This document shows positions 21,049-28,208 of a stretch of 64,000 nt of DNA, one piece after another. The number at the start of each line of letters is the position of its first letter. Position 1 is the first letter of the stretch. The stretch is from a virus: the IMG/VR virus record IMGVR_UViG_3300047476_001057, positions 1 through 64,000 of that record. The stretch is one strand, 5' to 3'. The position numbers were made by a program, and so were the translations under genes. Under the pieces are notes generated by a model. That model saw nothing but the letters and a program-made list of their open reading frames with translations, did no database searches and had not been told where the DNA came from.

Positions 21049-21423
21049 ATGCTCGCATCTTATTTAATGAACCAGGCCTCAGAGATGTGGGGTAAAAAAT
21101 GGAGATCTGCTATCATCTGGAATCTTAAAGACGGACCTCTGAGATTTTCCCAAGTAAAATCAAAACTTCCTGGTATATCTATGAAGGTGTTATCAGAGAC
21201 ACTAAAAGACCTGGAAGATTATGACCTGATTGTAAGAACACAATATCCAACTATTCCGGTAAAGGTGACCTATGAACTACATGAAGACACCAAACCACTT
21301 ATAGAAGCTCAGGTTCTTTACGTAAAGTGTCTAAAAGTTTATTTCTACAAGCACCAACATCAGTATGAATTTCCCAATTGGGTTTTAGAAGCTCTTGAAA
21401 AAGAGCAGGTTTCCAACAAGTAA
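21049..21423 (+). CDS. HxlR-family transcription regulator
   Basis: The 124-aa protein has the HxlR winged-helix pattern: WGKKWRSAIIWNLKDGPLRF, SQVKSKLPGISMKVLSETL (HTH with recognition helix ISMKVLSETLKDL) and the wing DLIVRTQYPTIPVKVTYEL. HxlR proteins are dimeric regulators, often redox- or ligand-responsive. This one lacks the N-terminal sensor cysteine of the founders. A helical C-terminal tail (VKVYFYKHQHQ region) probably dimerises. An inverted repeat upstream suggests autoregulation, and a strong terminator follows. Confidence 0.9.
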   Translation: MLASYLMNQASEMWGKKWRSAIIWNLKDGPLRFSQVKSKLPGISMKVLSETLKDLEDYDLIVRTQYPTIPVKVTYELHEDTKPLIEAQVLYVKCLKVYFYKHQHQYEFPNWVLEALEKEQVSNK

Positions 21424-21446
21424 CTATCTCACCCCTCTACATTATT

Positions 21447-21490
21447 CGTGCTGTCTTTTATACAGAAAATAAAAGACGCACGTTTTTTTT
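21447..21490 (+). terminator. Rho-independent terminator after HxlR gene
   Basis: CGTGC-GTCTTTTAT pairs with ATAAAAGAC-GCACG, one bulge, and is followed by eight T. It separates the immediate-early pair from the next rightward operon. Confidence 0.88.
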
Positions 21491-21540
21491 GTCCCTGATG
21501 TTATACACACAGGGTGTATAAGTATATAGAACTTTTTAAG

Positions 21541-21563
21541 CTCTACAATATAAATTTGTAGAG
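21541..21563 (+). promoter_or_regulatory. CTCTACAA / TTGTAGAG inverted repeat
   Basis: A perfect 8-bp inverted repeat with a 7-bp spacer, followed by GTTTAAAC and GTATATTATAAG just before the ATG at 21599. Related sites precede other plus-strand units (see findings). Confidence 0.6.
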
Positions 21564-21598
21564 TTTAAACTTATTAAGTATATTATAAGTGTACCCCT

Positions 21599-21796
21599 AT
21601 GGAAAATCAAGAACAACTATCGCATTTTAGAGAAGCCAAAAACAAGTATGGTAGGGTGATCTACGTACCTGTAGTTGATGTAAGAGATGGTATGGCCGAG
21701 CGTGCTCTGGCTGAACAGATCATCAAAGCAACAAACAAGTCCAAGTACATAGTGTACAACCAATACCATGTTTCTAAGAAAAACCAAACCTTATGA
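21599..21796 (+). CDS. Small hypothetical protein (65 aa)
   Basis: The 65-aa product begins MENQEQLSHFREAKNKYGRVIYVPVVDVRDGM, helix then strand, with AERALAEQIIKATNKSKYIVYNQ. It is basic. It opens the second rightward operon and its stop overlaps the next start by 4 bp. No family recognised. Confidence 0.65.
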   Translation: MENQEQLSHFREAKNKYGRVIYVPVVDVRDGMAERALAEQIIKATNKSKYIVYNQYHVSKKNQTL

Positions 21797-22092
21797 CAAA
21801 CACTGTACACAAGTGCAAGATCTATTGCCACAGTATAGATCCAACCCAGGCAGACATATTGGGAATGTCAGATGACACCGGTAAGTGGTTGCCCTTTGCT
21901 TTCCATATGGATATTGTCATAGCCTGTAAGCTAACTACAGATGAGGATGACAATGAAACATTTGGATGCACCAGCATCTTTACAGAAAACGGTGACACGT
22001 TTATTCTGGATACATCTTACAAAATCTTCCAGGACCTATTTCTCAAATATCATAACGTAGAATCTACAACTGATCCGGAACCAGAACTCTAA
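21793..22092 (+). CDS. Hypothetical protein (99 aa)
   Basis: The 99-aa acidic protein is strand-rich (HKCKIYCHSIDP, KWLPFAFHMDIVIACKL, DTFILDTSYKIFQDL), with an acidic DEDDNETFG loop. It fits a small beta-sandwich. It overlaps its upstream neighbour by 4 bp. Function unknown. Confidence 0.65.
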   Translation: MTNTVHKCKIYCHSIDPTQADILGMSDDTGKWLPFAFHMDIVIACKLTTDEDDNETFGCTSIFTENGDTFILDTSYKIFQDLFLKYHNVESTTDPEPEL

Positions 22093-22110
22093 CCTATAAA
22101 AAACCAAAAT

Positions 22111-22458
22111 ATGCAAGAAGAAAATGTACAAGAGCAGCAGTCTGCCACACCCCCTACAAAAGAAGAACTAATCCAGTTTTTTCAGGAACAAATTGATGTA
22201 AAGAAAGTGCAATACGAGCTCCAGGAACTGAACACCAAGCTAGCGGTGGCCAGGGCTGAGGAGCTAAAGGCATTGTCTTTTATTTCTCAGATGACCAATC
22301 CTAAAGCTCAAGGATCTGAGTATGAAGGTGGCACTCCACACACCATCACCCAGGAAGACATGGATAATAATCCGGAACTGGCAGAACAGGGCATACAGGT
22401 GGGTGATGAGGTGTTGATTCCTCAAACAAAAGAAAAGAGATCACTGAAGAAGAAATAA
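22111..22458 (+). CDS. Hypothetical helical protein (115 aa)
   Basis: The 115-aa product has a helical coiled N-terminal half (LIQFFQEQIDVKKVQYELQELNTKL and VARAEELKALSFISQM). The polar tail ends KEKRSLKKK. It lies 3 bp before the acetyltransferase gene. Similar short coiled-coil proteins are common before IHF-like genes in Bacteroidota phages, function unknown. Confidence 0.68.
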   Translation: MQEENVQEQQSATPPTKEELIQFFQEQIDVKKVQYELQELNTKLAVARAEELKALSFISQMTNPKAQGSEYEGGTPHTITQEDMDNNPELAEQGIQVGDEVLIPQTKEKRSLKKK

Positions 22459-22461
22459 GTA

Positions 22462-22896
22462 ATGCAAACGCTTTACAATCTAAAGGACATTAAAGAGTCT
22501 TTTAAGTTTGAACGTGAGCATCCCAAAGAGTTGCGTTGGGATGACAAGTACAAAATGTACATGTTGACCCAACATGGTAAATGCCAGGGTGTTTGGCTCA
22601 GGGATAAAACTCACGGACTGGTTGCTGAAATGATTGTAAGCTGGGAGAGTGATAACATCCTGCACGCAGACAGTATAACAGTGTTACCAGAGTTTAGAAG
22701 AAAGGGTTTAGCTACACAGCTTATAGAAGAAACCCTTAACTGGGCAGAAAACATGGGTTTTGAATACATGGTGGGTGAGGCAAGAAAAGGCAGCTCTTGG
22801 AACGTGTTTGAAAACCTTGGTGCGTCACCTCTGTTTGAGCACAAAAACTGGAACGGTACGGGAGAAACGTACATGTTTTTTAAAATGAAGATTTAA
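22462..22896 (+). CDS. GNAT-family N-acetyltransferase
   Basis: The 144-aa protein shows GNAT motif A: ADSITVLPEFRRKGLATQLI, with the acetyl-CoA pyrophosphate loop RRKGLA at 79-84. Motif B-like WNVFENLGASPLF follows at about 115-127. It would transfer an acetyl group from acetyl-CoA to a protein N-terminus, lysine or small molecule. The substrate is not predictable. It is co-transcribed with nucleoid-like and nuclease genes, so host or phage protein modification is plausible. Confidence 0.88.
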   Translation: MQTLYNLKDIKESFKFEREHPKELRWDDKYKMYMLTQHGKCQGVWLRDKTHGLVAEMIVSWESDNILHADSITVLPEFRRKGLATQLIEETLNWAENMGFEYMVGEARKGSSWNVFENLGASPLFEHKNWNGTGETYMFFKMKI

Positions 22897-22897
22897 A

Positions 22898-23269
22898 ATG
22901 GCAATAGTAAATCAGGTGGATAAAAGAGTCAGAATGAACCGCTGGGACATAGTTAAGTACCAGCTGATGACTCATTGCTACCTAACAAAAATACAGGTGA
23001 GTGAAAATGACCTGGAATGTCTCACCCTTCTTGCCATCAATGGGGAACAGGAGCTAACCAGCTTTTGTAATGTAGCCCATGATGAAAAGATCTTTTCTTC
23101 TACGCAATCCGTAAGGAATTGCCTTACCAAAGCAGAAAAAAAGAACTTGATAAAAAAAGAGGGTAAGAACAAAAAGAAGATCTACATCAATCCGGAACTC
23201 AATGTTCATGCAAATGGTAACATTTTGCTTGACTTTAAATTTTTAAGTGTTGAAACCAAGCAAGGCTAA
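22898..23269 (+). CDS. Predicted winged-helix protein (123 aa)
   Basis: The 123-aa protein has a helical N-terminus (RWDIVKYQLMTHCYL), then LECLTLLAINGEQELTSFC and a recognition-like helix STQSVRNCLTKAEKKNLI followed by a basic wing KKEGKNKKKIYINPE. The layout is a MarR-like winged helix. It overlaps the HU/IHF-like gene by 23 bp, so both are translated together and probably act on DNA architecture or transcription. Confidence 0.75.
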   Translation: MAIVNQVDKRVRMNRWDIVKYQLMTHCYLTKIQVSENDLECLTLLAINGEQELTSFCNVAHDEKIFSSTQSVRNCLTKAEKKNLIKKEGKNKKKIYINPELNVHANGNILLDFKFLSVETKQG

Positions 23270-23669
23270 AGACTTTATTCCTGAGGTGGCTGAGGAAACC
23301 GGCTTGTCAGAAGATACAATAACTGCTATAGTTAATTTCTATTGGCAAGAGGTTAGAAAATCACTTTCAGGACTTAAACATAGCCGGGTTCACGTCACCA
23401 ACCTTGGGGATTTTGTAATCAAGCACTGGAAGCTGGATGAGAAAATTACCAAGCTGGAACGCTTTGAAGAAAATAACAGACTGAAAGGTCTGCAGCAAAT
23501 GACTGCTAGGTTTAAAACAGTGGAAACACTGTTTGATCTAAATGCTCTAAAGTCTATTATGGATGAGGAAAAGCAGCGTGCTGAATTTATAAAAATGCAT
23601 AAACGTACTTCTTATGTCAACAAAAGAGAACTTAATCAAGATCTGGAAGAGCAAGAATCAAATACTTGA
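23247..23669 (+). CDS. HU/IHF-like DNA-binding protein
   Basis: The 140-aa protein starts at a GTG (23247). It shows the bacterial histone-like N-terminal dimerisation helices (FIPEVAEETGLSEDTITAIVNFYWQEVRK) followed by the beta region VHVTNLGDFVIKHWKL. In family members that Gly-x-F strand leads into the DNA-bending arms. Here the arm is shortened and a long charged helical tail follows. IHF-like genes are a conserved feature of crAss-like genomes. The role is likely DNA compaction, replication or packaging architecture. Confidence 0.85.
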   Translation: MLKPSKAKDFIPEVAEETGLSEDTITAIVNFYWQEVRKSLSGLKHSRVHVTNLGDFVIKHWKLDEKITKLERFEENNRLKGLQQMTARFKTVETLFDLNALKSIMDEEKQRAEFIKMHKRTSYVNKRELNQDLEEQESNT

Positions 23670-23943
23670 GGGTATAACCAATAGTATTTTTAAAAAAGAG
23701 GATGTTGAGCAAATAGCAGAACAAAGAATTGACATCTGTATGGCTTGCTCTTTATATGATGAAAAAGGAACAGGATGTATGGTGCCCGGTACAGAACCAT
23801 GCTGTGATCAGACTAAAGGAGGTTGCGGATGCTCATTGAAATTTAAGACAAGATCATTATCAAGTGCATGCCCTTTGGACAAATGGCAAGCAGAAATGAC
23901 CCAGGATGAGGAAGATAAGCTAAACCAAAAACTGGGACTGTGA
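23614..23943 (+). CDS. Cysteine-rich zinc-binding protein (109 aa)
   Basis: The 109-aa protein has a helical N-terminus (KENLIKIWKSKNQILEGI) and then a Cys-rich core. The core comprises CMACSLYDEKGTGC, PCCDQTKGGCGCSLK and ACPLDKW, eight or nine Cys in knuckle-like spacing, probably binding two zinc ions. It overlaps the HU-like gene by 56 bp. Similar proteins are frequent in Bacteroidota phages, usually unannotated. It may mediate protein or nucleic-acid contacts. Confidence 0.78.
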   Translation: MSTKENLIKIWKSKNQILEGITNSIFKKEDVEQIAEQRIDICMACSLYDEKGTGCMVPGTEPCCDQTKGGCGCSLKFKTRSLSSACPLDKWQAEMTQDEEDKLNQKLGL

Positions 23944-23944
23944 T

Positions 23945-24376
23945 ATGGCTGTAGTGTCAAACAATGATAGTGTCATGCTTGAAGTGGTGCACTCTGTGTA
24001 CAAAAAGAAGGTGAAGTATGAGGTGATGCCTGAAGGTGAGTTGTTTCCTCATGAAAAAGAAGTGCTTCATAAGCAGATACGTGTAAAGAAATGGTTTAAA
24101 AAAGAAGCCATAAGCAGTGTGGAAGAATACGTTACTTCTAAAAATACTATAGCCAAAAACCGCTGTATAGTTTTTGATAAATATTCCGGAAGGTTTTATG
24201 CCACATTTCATCAGCTCAACGAGGTGGTAAAAACACTAGAACCCCAACCCTATAAAAACCAAATTGGATTCACCTATGATACTAAGGTTTACACCACAGG
24301 ACCACAAGTACACCAGCATAAAACCAGAGGATCAACAAGACTGGGTGTCGGTGACAAGCTTTATCGGAAATTTTAA
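23945..24376 (+). CDS. Hypothetical protein (143 aa), long overlap with nuclease gene
   Basis: The 143-aa product starts MAVVSNNDSVMLEVVHSVY. It has basic strands (KVKYEVMPEGELF and EVLHKQIRVKKWFKKEA) and a small beta-helix (NRCIVFDKYSGRFYATF). Its last 33 codons overlap the PD-(D/E)XK gene in another frame by 101 bp, an unusually long overlap here, so the tail (residues about 110-143) may not be conserved. No family recognised. Confidence 0.6.
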   Translation: MAVVSNNDSVMLEVVHSVYKKKVKYEVMPEGELFPHEKEVLHKQIRVKKWFKKEAISSVEEYVTSKNTIAKNRCIVFDKYSGRFYATFHQLNEVVKTLEPQPYKNQIGFTYDTKVYTTGPQVHQHKTRGSTRLGVGDKLYRKF

Positions 24377-25112
24377 ACAACCTTTTGAAGCAGATAAGAT
24401 AGCAGAAAAATCCGCTAAGAATAAAAAAAGCAAATGGTATGGTATGACGCCTCAGGCTATAAAAGATGCCTGGAAAGCAGAAGCCAACCGTGCAACTACA
24501 CTAGGTACATGGTACCACAACTGCAGAGAACAAGACTTGTGTGCATTGGAAACAATAGACCGTTCAGGTGTAACGGTTCCTATTGTAAAGCCTATTGAAT
24601 TAGAAGGCGTCAAATACTCCCCTGATCAGAAGCTCAATGATGGAGTGTATCCCGAGCACATGGTTTATCTGAAATCAGCAGCACTTTGTGGGCAGTCAGA
24701 CTTAGTTGAAGTGGTCAATGGATATGTAAATATTACAGACTACAAGACTAACAAAGAAATCAAGAGTGAGGGATTTACCAACTGGGAAGGTATTACTACC
24801 AAAATGCTACCACCAGTGCATCATCTTGATGACTGCAATCTTAATCACTACACACTGCAGCTTAGCCTGTATATGTACATTATTCTTAAACACAATCCCA
24901 AACTAAAGCCTGGAATACTCACCATTCATCACATTATGTTTGAAGAGGTGGATAAGGACAAGTTTGGTAATCCAATTACTGCCTTGGATACCAACGGTGA
25001 TCCTATTGTAAAAGACATTGTGCAATATGATCTGCCTTATATGAAACAAGAGATAATGTCACTACTACATTGGTTAGAAGACAATCGACATAAACTGAAA
25101 CCCAAAAGCTAA
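24276..25112 (+). CDS. PD-(D/E)XK nuclease (RecB/Cas4-like)
   Basis: I chose the ATG at 24276 (MILRFTPQDHKYTSIK); a TTG at 24264 is less likely. The 278-aa protein has the RecB-like order. Helix with GTWYHNC (His motif) near residue 82 is followed by GQSDLVEVVNGYVNITDYKTNK (Asp and D-x-K catalytic pair, about 143-165) and NHYTLQLSLYMYI (Gln-Tyr motif, about 192-204). It would cut DNA with metal. In phages such enzymes act in recombination or host-DNA degradation. Its stop overlaps the PhoH start (TAATG). Confidence 0.88.
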   Translation: MILRFTPQDHKYTSIKPEDQQDWVSVTSFIGNFKQPFEADKIAEKSAKNKKSKWYGMTPQAIKDAWKAEANRATTLGTWYHNCREQDLCALETIDRSGVTVPIVKPIELEGVKYSPDQKLNDGVYPEHMVYLKSAALCGQSDLVEVVNGYVNITDYKTNKEIKSEGFTNWEGITTKMLPPVHHLDDCNLNHYTLQLSLYMYIILKHNPKLKPGILTIHHIMFEEVDKDKFGNPITALDTNGDPIVKDIVQYDLPYMKQEIMSLLHWLEDNRHKLKPKS

Positions 25113-25759
25113 TGAAAGAACCCAATCGTGTACGTAAGAATGAAATCAAGTTTGGCGTACAGTTAAATGAAGAGCAGAAAGAAGCCAAACAGTTGATAAG
25201 AGAAAATCAAGTGGTGGTGATTACAGGAAGAGCAGGATGTGGTAAGTCATTAGTTTCTGCACAGGTGGCTCTGGACTTTTTATTCCAGAAACAGATTCAG
25301 CAGATCCTGGTTACAAGAGCCACTATAGAAGTGGGTAACTCCCTTGGACTCTTACCTGGTTCTTTAGAAGACAAGTTTAATCCTTACTTGGAAGCATTCG
25401 TAGAGAACCTTCAGAAATGTGTAGACAAAAACCGAGTTGCACAGATGGTCAGTGAACAACAAGTGAGTGCAATGCCGGTGCAGTTTATTCGTGGTAAAAC
25501 CATAGATGATGTACTTATTGTAGAAGAAGCCCAGAATCTGACCAAAGCACAGATGCTGGCTATTCTTACACGTCTTGGTAAAACAGGAAAGATCATTATT
25601 AACGGGGACAATGAGCAGAAAGATATTAAGGATGAGTATAACGGATTGTCTTATGCTATTGAGCTTTCTAAAAAGATCACAGAAATAAAGTGGATCAAGT
25701 TAAAAGAAAACCATAGGTCTGACCTGGTAGGAAAGATCTTAGAATACGAGTATAAATGA
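25112..25759 (+). CDS. phoH: PhoH-like ATPase
   Basis: The 215-aa protein has a P-loop VVITGRAGCGKS (about 34-45). A Gln/Arg motif ILVTRATIEVGNSLGLLPGS (the PhoH signature stretch after Walker A), a Walker B DDVLIVEEAQN (about 132-142) and an Asn-Gly-Asp element IIINGDNEQKDI complete the family pattern. Length is close to single-domain PhoH. PhoH proteins hydrolyse ATP and are linked to RNA metabolism. Phage copies are common and their benefit is unclear. It overlaps the next gene by 4 bp. Confidence 0.93.
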   Translation: MKEPNRVRKNEIKFGVQLNEEQKEAKQLIRENQVVVITGRAGCGKSLVSAQVALDFLFQKQIQQILVTRATIEVGNSLGLLPGSLEDKFNPYLEAFVENLQKCVDKNRVAQMVSEQQVSAMPVQFIRGKTIDDVLIVEEAQNLTKAQMLAILTRLGKTGKIIINGDNEQKDIKDEYNGLSYAIELSKKITEIKWIKLKENHRSDLVGKILEYEYK

Positions 25760-26430
25760 GAGTGGTGTTTGACCATATCAACGGTTTTGGAAAGGTGAGT
25801 GACCAGGATTTCATTTACTCCCAACCTTATGGAGAACTGGAGCCAGGTGAATCAGCCGAGCAAGCACTTGAGCAGGGATGGATTCCCTGGGATGGATCCT
25901 GGTATAACCTACGTTCGGTAAGGATAGATGTTGCTTTATACAAACCACATGAAACTACCCGCAGGCTGGCCAAGAAAGTCCAGTGTAAGTATAAAAAGTT
26001 TGAGGACAAACCTATCTACAGGGAGCTGTATCAGAAGTATTGTGACTACCACGGGTTTGAAAGAACGATTACCTGGGAACAGTTATTTACTGGTGACATG
26101 ATTGCCTACTACGTAGATGAAAACATAGTGGGTTATTCTAACATTGAACGATACGGATCTGCACTGGTAGCTACGCAGTTTGTCTGGGACTATGAAGAGC
26201 CCAAGTTATCTCTTGGAAAAATTGCCCAGATGTACGAGTGTGAAACCGCAAAATCTTTAGGATGCACACATGTGTACATACTGGGTGGATATGAAGAATG
26301 TTGTTTGTATAAATCAGACTTCTACGGGTTTGAATGGTGGACCGGAAGAGGATGGCTTCAAGACAAAAAACTTTATAAAGAACTCTGTAAAAGAGATGAA
26401 AAAGCGGTGGTAAGTTATGACGATATATGA
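25756..26430 (+). CDS. Arginyl/leucyl-tRNA-protein transferase-like protein (ATE/Bpt fold)
   Basis: The 224-aa protein resembles the aminoacyl-tRNA:protein transferases of the N-degron pathway. Key matches are a SVRIDVALYKPHETTRRLAKK segment (about 54-74; family P-x-x-x-x-RR), LYQKYCDYHGFE (about 91-102) and the C-terminal GNAT-like core VWDYEEPKLSLGKIAQMYECETAKSLG with YILGGYEECCLYKS. The core mirrors the ATE pattern 'LSLG...E...A..lG...YYlGYyI..c..M.YK'. Such enzymes move Arg or Leu from a tRNA onto protein N-termini, marking them for ClpS/ClpAP. The N-terminal Cys cluster of ATE1 is absent, so substrate is unclear. A leucine-type tRNA gene lies 1 kb downstream. Confidence 0.72.
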   Translation: MRVVFDHINGFGKVSDQDFIYSQPYGELEPGESAEQALEQGWIPWDGSWYNLRSVRIDVALYKPHETTRRLAKKVQCKYKKFEDKPIYRELYQKYCDYHGFERTITWEQLFTGDMIAYYVDENIVGYSNIERYGSALVATQFVWDYEEPKLSLGKIAQMYECETAKSLGCTHVYILGGYEECCLYKSDFYGFEWWTGRGWLQDKKLYKELCKRDEKAVVSYDDI

Positions 26431-26611
26431 ACCTGTGAACCGAGTAGAAGTGAGTACACCCAAAGGTGATGGGATCATCTGGCTTGTGACGGACTATGGA
26501 CATGAAACAAACACTATTTATACCGTGATTATAGATGCTACCGGTGAGTTCTGGCAGTTTACACACCAGGACATAAGAGCTAAGAAGAACATAACATTTG
26601 GAAGAACATGA
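26417..26611 (+). CDS. Small beta-rich protein (64 aa)
   Basis: The 64-aa product begins MTIYEPVNRVEVSTPKGDGIIWLV and continues with strand EFWQFTHQDIRAKKN. It fits a small SH3/Tudor-like barrel. It overlaps the preceding gene by 14 bp and the following one by 4 bp, so it is well embedded in the operon. Function unknown. Confidence 0.65.
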   Translation: MTIYEPVNRVEVSTPKGDGIIWLVTDYGHETNTIYTVIIDATGEFWQFTHQDIRAKKNITFGRT

Positions 26612-27120
26612 TTAGATTATTTGATATACAAAATGGAAAGGTGACAGCTTCAGAACATTGCTATACGCTGAAGTTTTTAAAGGATATTATGGATGAGTAT
26701 CCGGATGAACATTTACGGATATATGCGTATCTGTTTTACATGACTTGTCCTAATCCTGATCTTAATCCATTTTTTGATGTACCAGAACGGGATAAAGAGG
26801 AAATTATTTTACAAGAGGTGGATGCAGATTTTTCTACAGATGATGAACTAATCACACATGCTATAAAAAGATGTAAACAGTTGTATGAAACTCCAACATA
26901 TAGAGCATATGAAGGCATTAAAGTGGCTTTGGATAACATGGCCAATTTTATGAGAACTGAAACAGTAACATCTGGACGTGACGGATCAGCCACCGCTATT
27001 TTAAGAATAGCTGAACGATTTGACCAGGTGAGGCAATCTTTTAAAGGTGTTTATAGAGACCTGATGGAAGAACAACAATCACAAGTAAGAGGAGGACAAA
27101 ACCTAGCATATGATCAATAA
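26608..27120 (+). CDS. Hypothetical protein (170 aa), possible small-terminase position
   Basis: The 170-aa product is acidic and helical (TLKFLKDIMDEYPDEHLRIYAYLFY and AYEGIKVALDNMANFM). The C-terminal coiled segment is ATAILRIAERFDQVRQSFKG. It lies a few genes upstream of the large terminase. Many phages carry a small terminase there, but an N-terminal HTH is not visible, so I do not call it one. It overlaps the SNase gene by 11 bp. Confidence 0.68.
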   Translation: MIRLFDIQNGKVTASEHCYTLKFLKDIMDEYPDEHLRIYAYLFYMTCPNPDLNPFFDVPERDKEEIILQEVDADFSTDDELITHAIKRCKQLYETPTYRAYEGIKVALDNMANFMRTETVTSGRDGSATAILRIAERFDQVRQSFKGVYRDLMEEQQSQVRGGQNLAYDQ

Positions 27121-27454
27121 CCTACATCACTACAGAGCAACTGTTACACGAATTTTAGATGGAGACACCGTAGAATTAGTAATTGACCTGGGCTTTACGG
27201 TTCAATGGAAATCTACCTGCAGACTCTTTGGTATTAACACTCCAGAACTGACAAGCAAAGACCCGCTAATTCGTGCTAAAGCACTAGAAGCAAAACAGTA
27301 TTTGATAGACAAGCTACCGCTAGGTGGCCAGGTGTATATCAAAAGCCGTGAGCTAGATAAATACGGAAGACCACTAGCAGATTTATATTATGCTGCAGAG
27401 TTTAAACATATTAACAAAGAGCTGCTTGACCTAGCACTAGCAGTGAAAATGTAA
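27110..27454 (+). CDS. Staphylococcal-nuclease-like thermonuclease
   Basis: The 114-aa protein is a compact SNase domain. It has the TVTRILDGDTVELVIDLGF start and CRLFGINTPEL (catalytic Arg and Glu pair, about 42-52). ESRELDKYGRPLADLY-type sequence (SRELDKYGRPLADL, second Arg) follows at about 85-98. It lacks a signal peptide, so it would act inside the cell on DNA or RNA. Its last five bases overlap the acceptor of the class II tRNA at 27450. Confidence 0.92.
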   Translation: MINNLHHYRATVTRILDGDTVELVIDLGFTVQWKSTCRLFGINTPELTSKDPLIRAKALEAKQYLIDKLPLGGQVYIKSRELDKYGRPLADLYYAAEFKHINKELLDLALAVKM

Positions 27455-27553
27455 GGTGGTGGAACTGGCAGACACGCTACCCTGTCTCGGTGGTGCTCTC
27501 TTAGCGGTTTTTGAACCACGGAGAGTTTGGACGTTCGACTCGTCCCCTTACAG
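27450..27553 (+). tRNA. Class II (leucine-type) tRNA with GUC-like anticodon loop
   Basis: TGTAAGG (27450-27456) pairs with CCTTACA (27546-27552). The D-arm GTGGAACTGGCAGACAC is of tRNA-Leu type. The anticodon stem CTACC/GGTGG closes a loop CTGTCTC, which would read GAC (Asp) as anticodon GUC and has U, not a purine, at position 37. A 35-nt variable region folds as CTCTC...GAGAG with an inner GGTT/AACC stem, longer than normal. The T-arm GGACG-TTCGACT-CGTCC is canonical. CCA is not encoded. Since LeuRS mostly ignores the anticodon, it may be charged with Leu. Confidence 0.8.
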
Positions 27554-27576
27554 CTTAACCAATTAAAACCATACAC

Positions 27577-27873
27577 ATGGAAACGATGGATTTCGGTGGA
27601 GCTATCAAAGCTCTGAAAGCAGGTCAGAAAGTAGCACGTACAGGATGGAACGGTAAGAATATGTTCCTGACACTGGCAGGTGGCTACTCCATTCCTAAAG
27701 ACAAACTCAGACCAGGTACGCACATCACTGCTGAGTTTTTAGAAGCTCGTGGTGTAGATGAGATGGTCATCGTACCACATATTGACATGTGGACTGCTCA
27801 AAACAACTATGTATCCGGTTGGCTTGCATCTCAGACAGACATGTTAGCTGAAGACTGGATAGTAATAAACTAA
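27577..27873 (+). CDS. DUF2829 protein (Tad2-like anti-Thoeris candidate)
   Basis: The 98-aa protein has the DUF2829 pattern: MDFGGAIKALKAGQKVAR-TGWNGKNM at the start, a central PHIDMWTAQNNYVSGWLASQ and a terminal EDWIVIN. Some members of this family (Tad2) are tetramers that sequester the cyclic ADP-ribose signal of Thoeris defence. Other members are uncharacterised, so anti-defence is an inference. It has its own short leader after the tRNA. Confidence 0.88.
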   Translation: METMDFGGAIKALKAGQKVARTGWNGKNMFLTLAGGYSIPKDKLRPGTHITAEFLEARGVDEMVIVPHIDMWTAQNNYVSGWLASQTDMLAEDWIVIN

Positions 27874-27885
27874 AGCGGATAAAAC

Positions 27886-27921
27886 GTGCAGTAGCCGCAG
27901 GGGTCCTAGGCCCCACTGCAC
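27886..27921 (+). other. Two-tier RNA hairpin after the DUF2829 gene
   Basis: GTGCAGT (27886-27892) pairs with ACTGCAC (27915-27921), enclosing GGGG-TCCTAGG-CCCC. There is no T-run, so it is not a classical terminator; it may stabilise or pause the transcript before the packaging genes. Confidence 0.55.
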
Positions 27922-27941
27922 TCCATTTAAAATCCCAACCT

Positions 27942-28208
27942 ATGAAAAATGAAGTTTACACAGATCTTGAACCGTTTTCTACAGAACACCCTAGTGGACC
28001 TCGGAGTGCTCTTTACGATTTTGTCTTCCATTTTAATCCTTACACTAGCCTCTGGTCTGCTATTCATCGTGATGATTATCTGCAGTATTGGAGTGATGGC
28101 AGTCATTCCCGTGTTATTCGTAGTAAATCTGTTGATACTCTTCAGGAAATTATTATAAAGACAGGCGGAGTGTTGAGTAAAATAGAACAGTTGACCCGTG
28201 AGCAGTAA
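27942..28208 (+). CDS. Small protein upstream of terminase (88 aa)
   Basis: The 88-aa product contains FHFNPYTSLWSAIHRDDYLQYW, SRVIRSKSVDTLQEII and a short acidic start. This soluble, aromatic sequence is typical of small phage proteins encoded just before terminase genes; role unknown. It starts behind an AATCCCAACCT leader and overlaps the terminase GTG by 11 bp. An alternative hydrophobic frame (27949-28158) overlaps it and is considered less likely. Confidence 0.7.
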   Translation: MKNEVYTDLEPFSTEHPSGPRSALYDFVFHFNPYTSLWSAIHRDDYLQYWSDGSHSRVIRSKSVDTLQEIIIKTGGVLSKIEQLTREQ

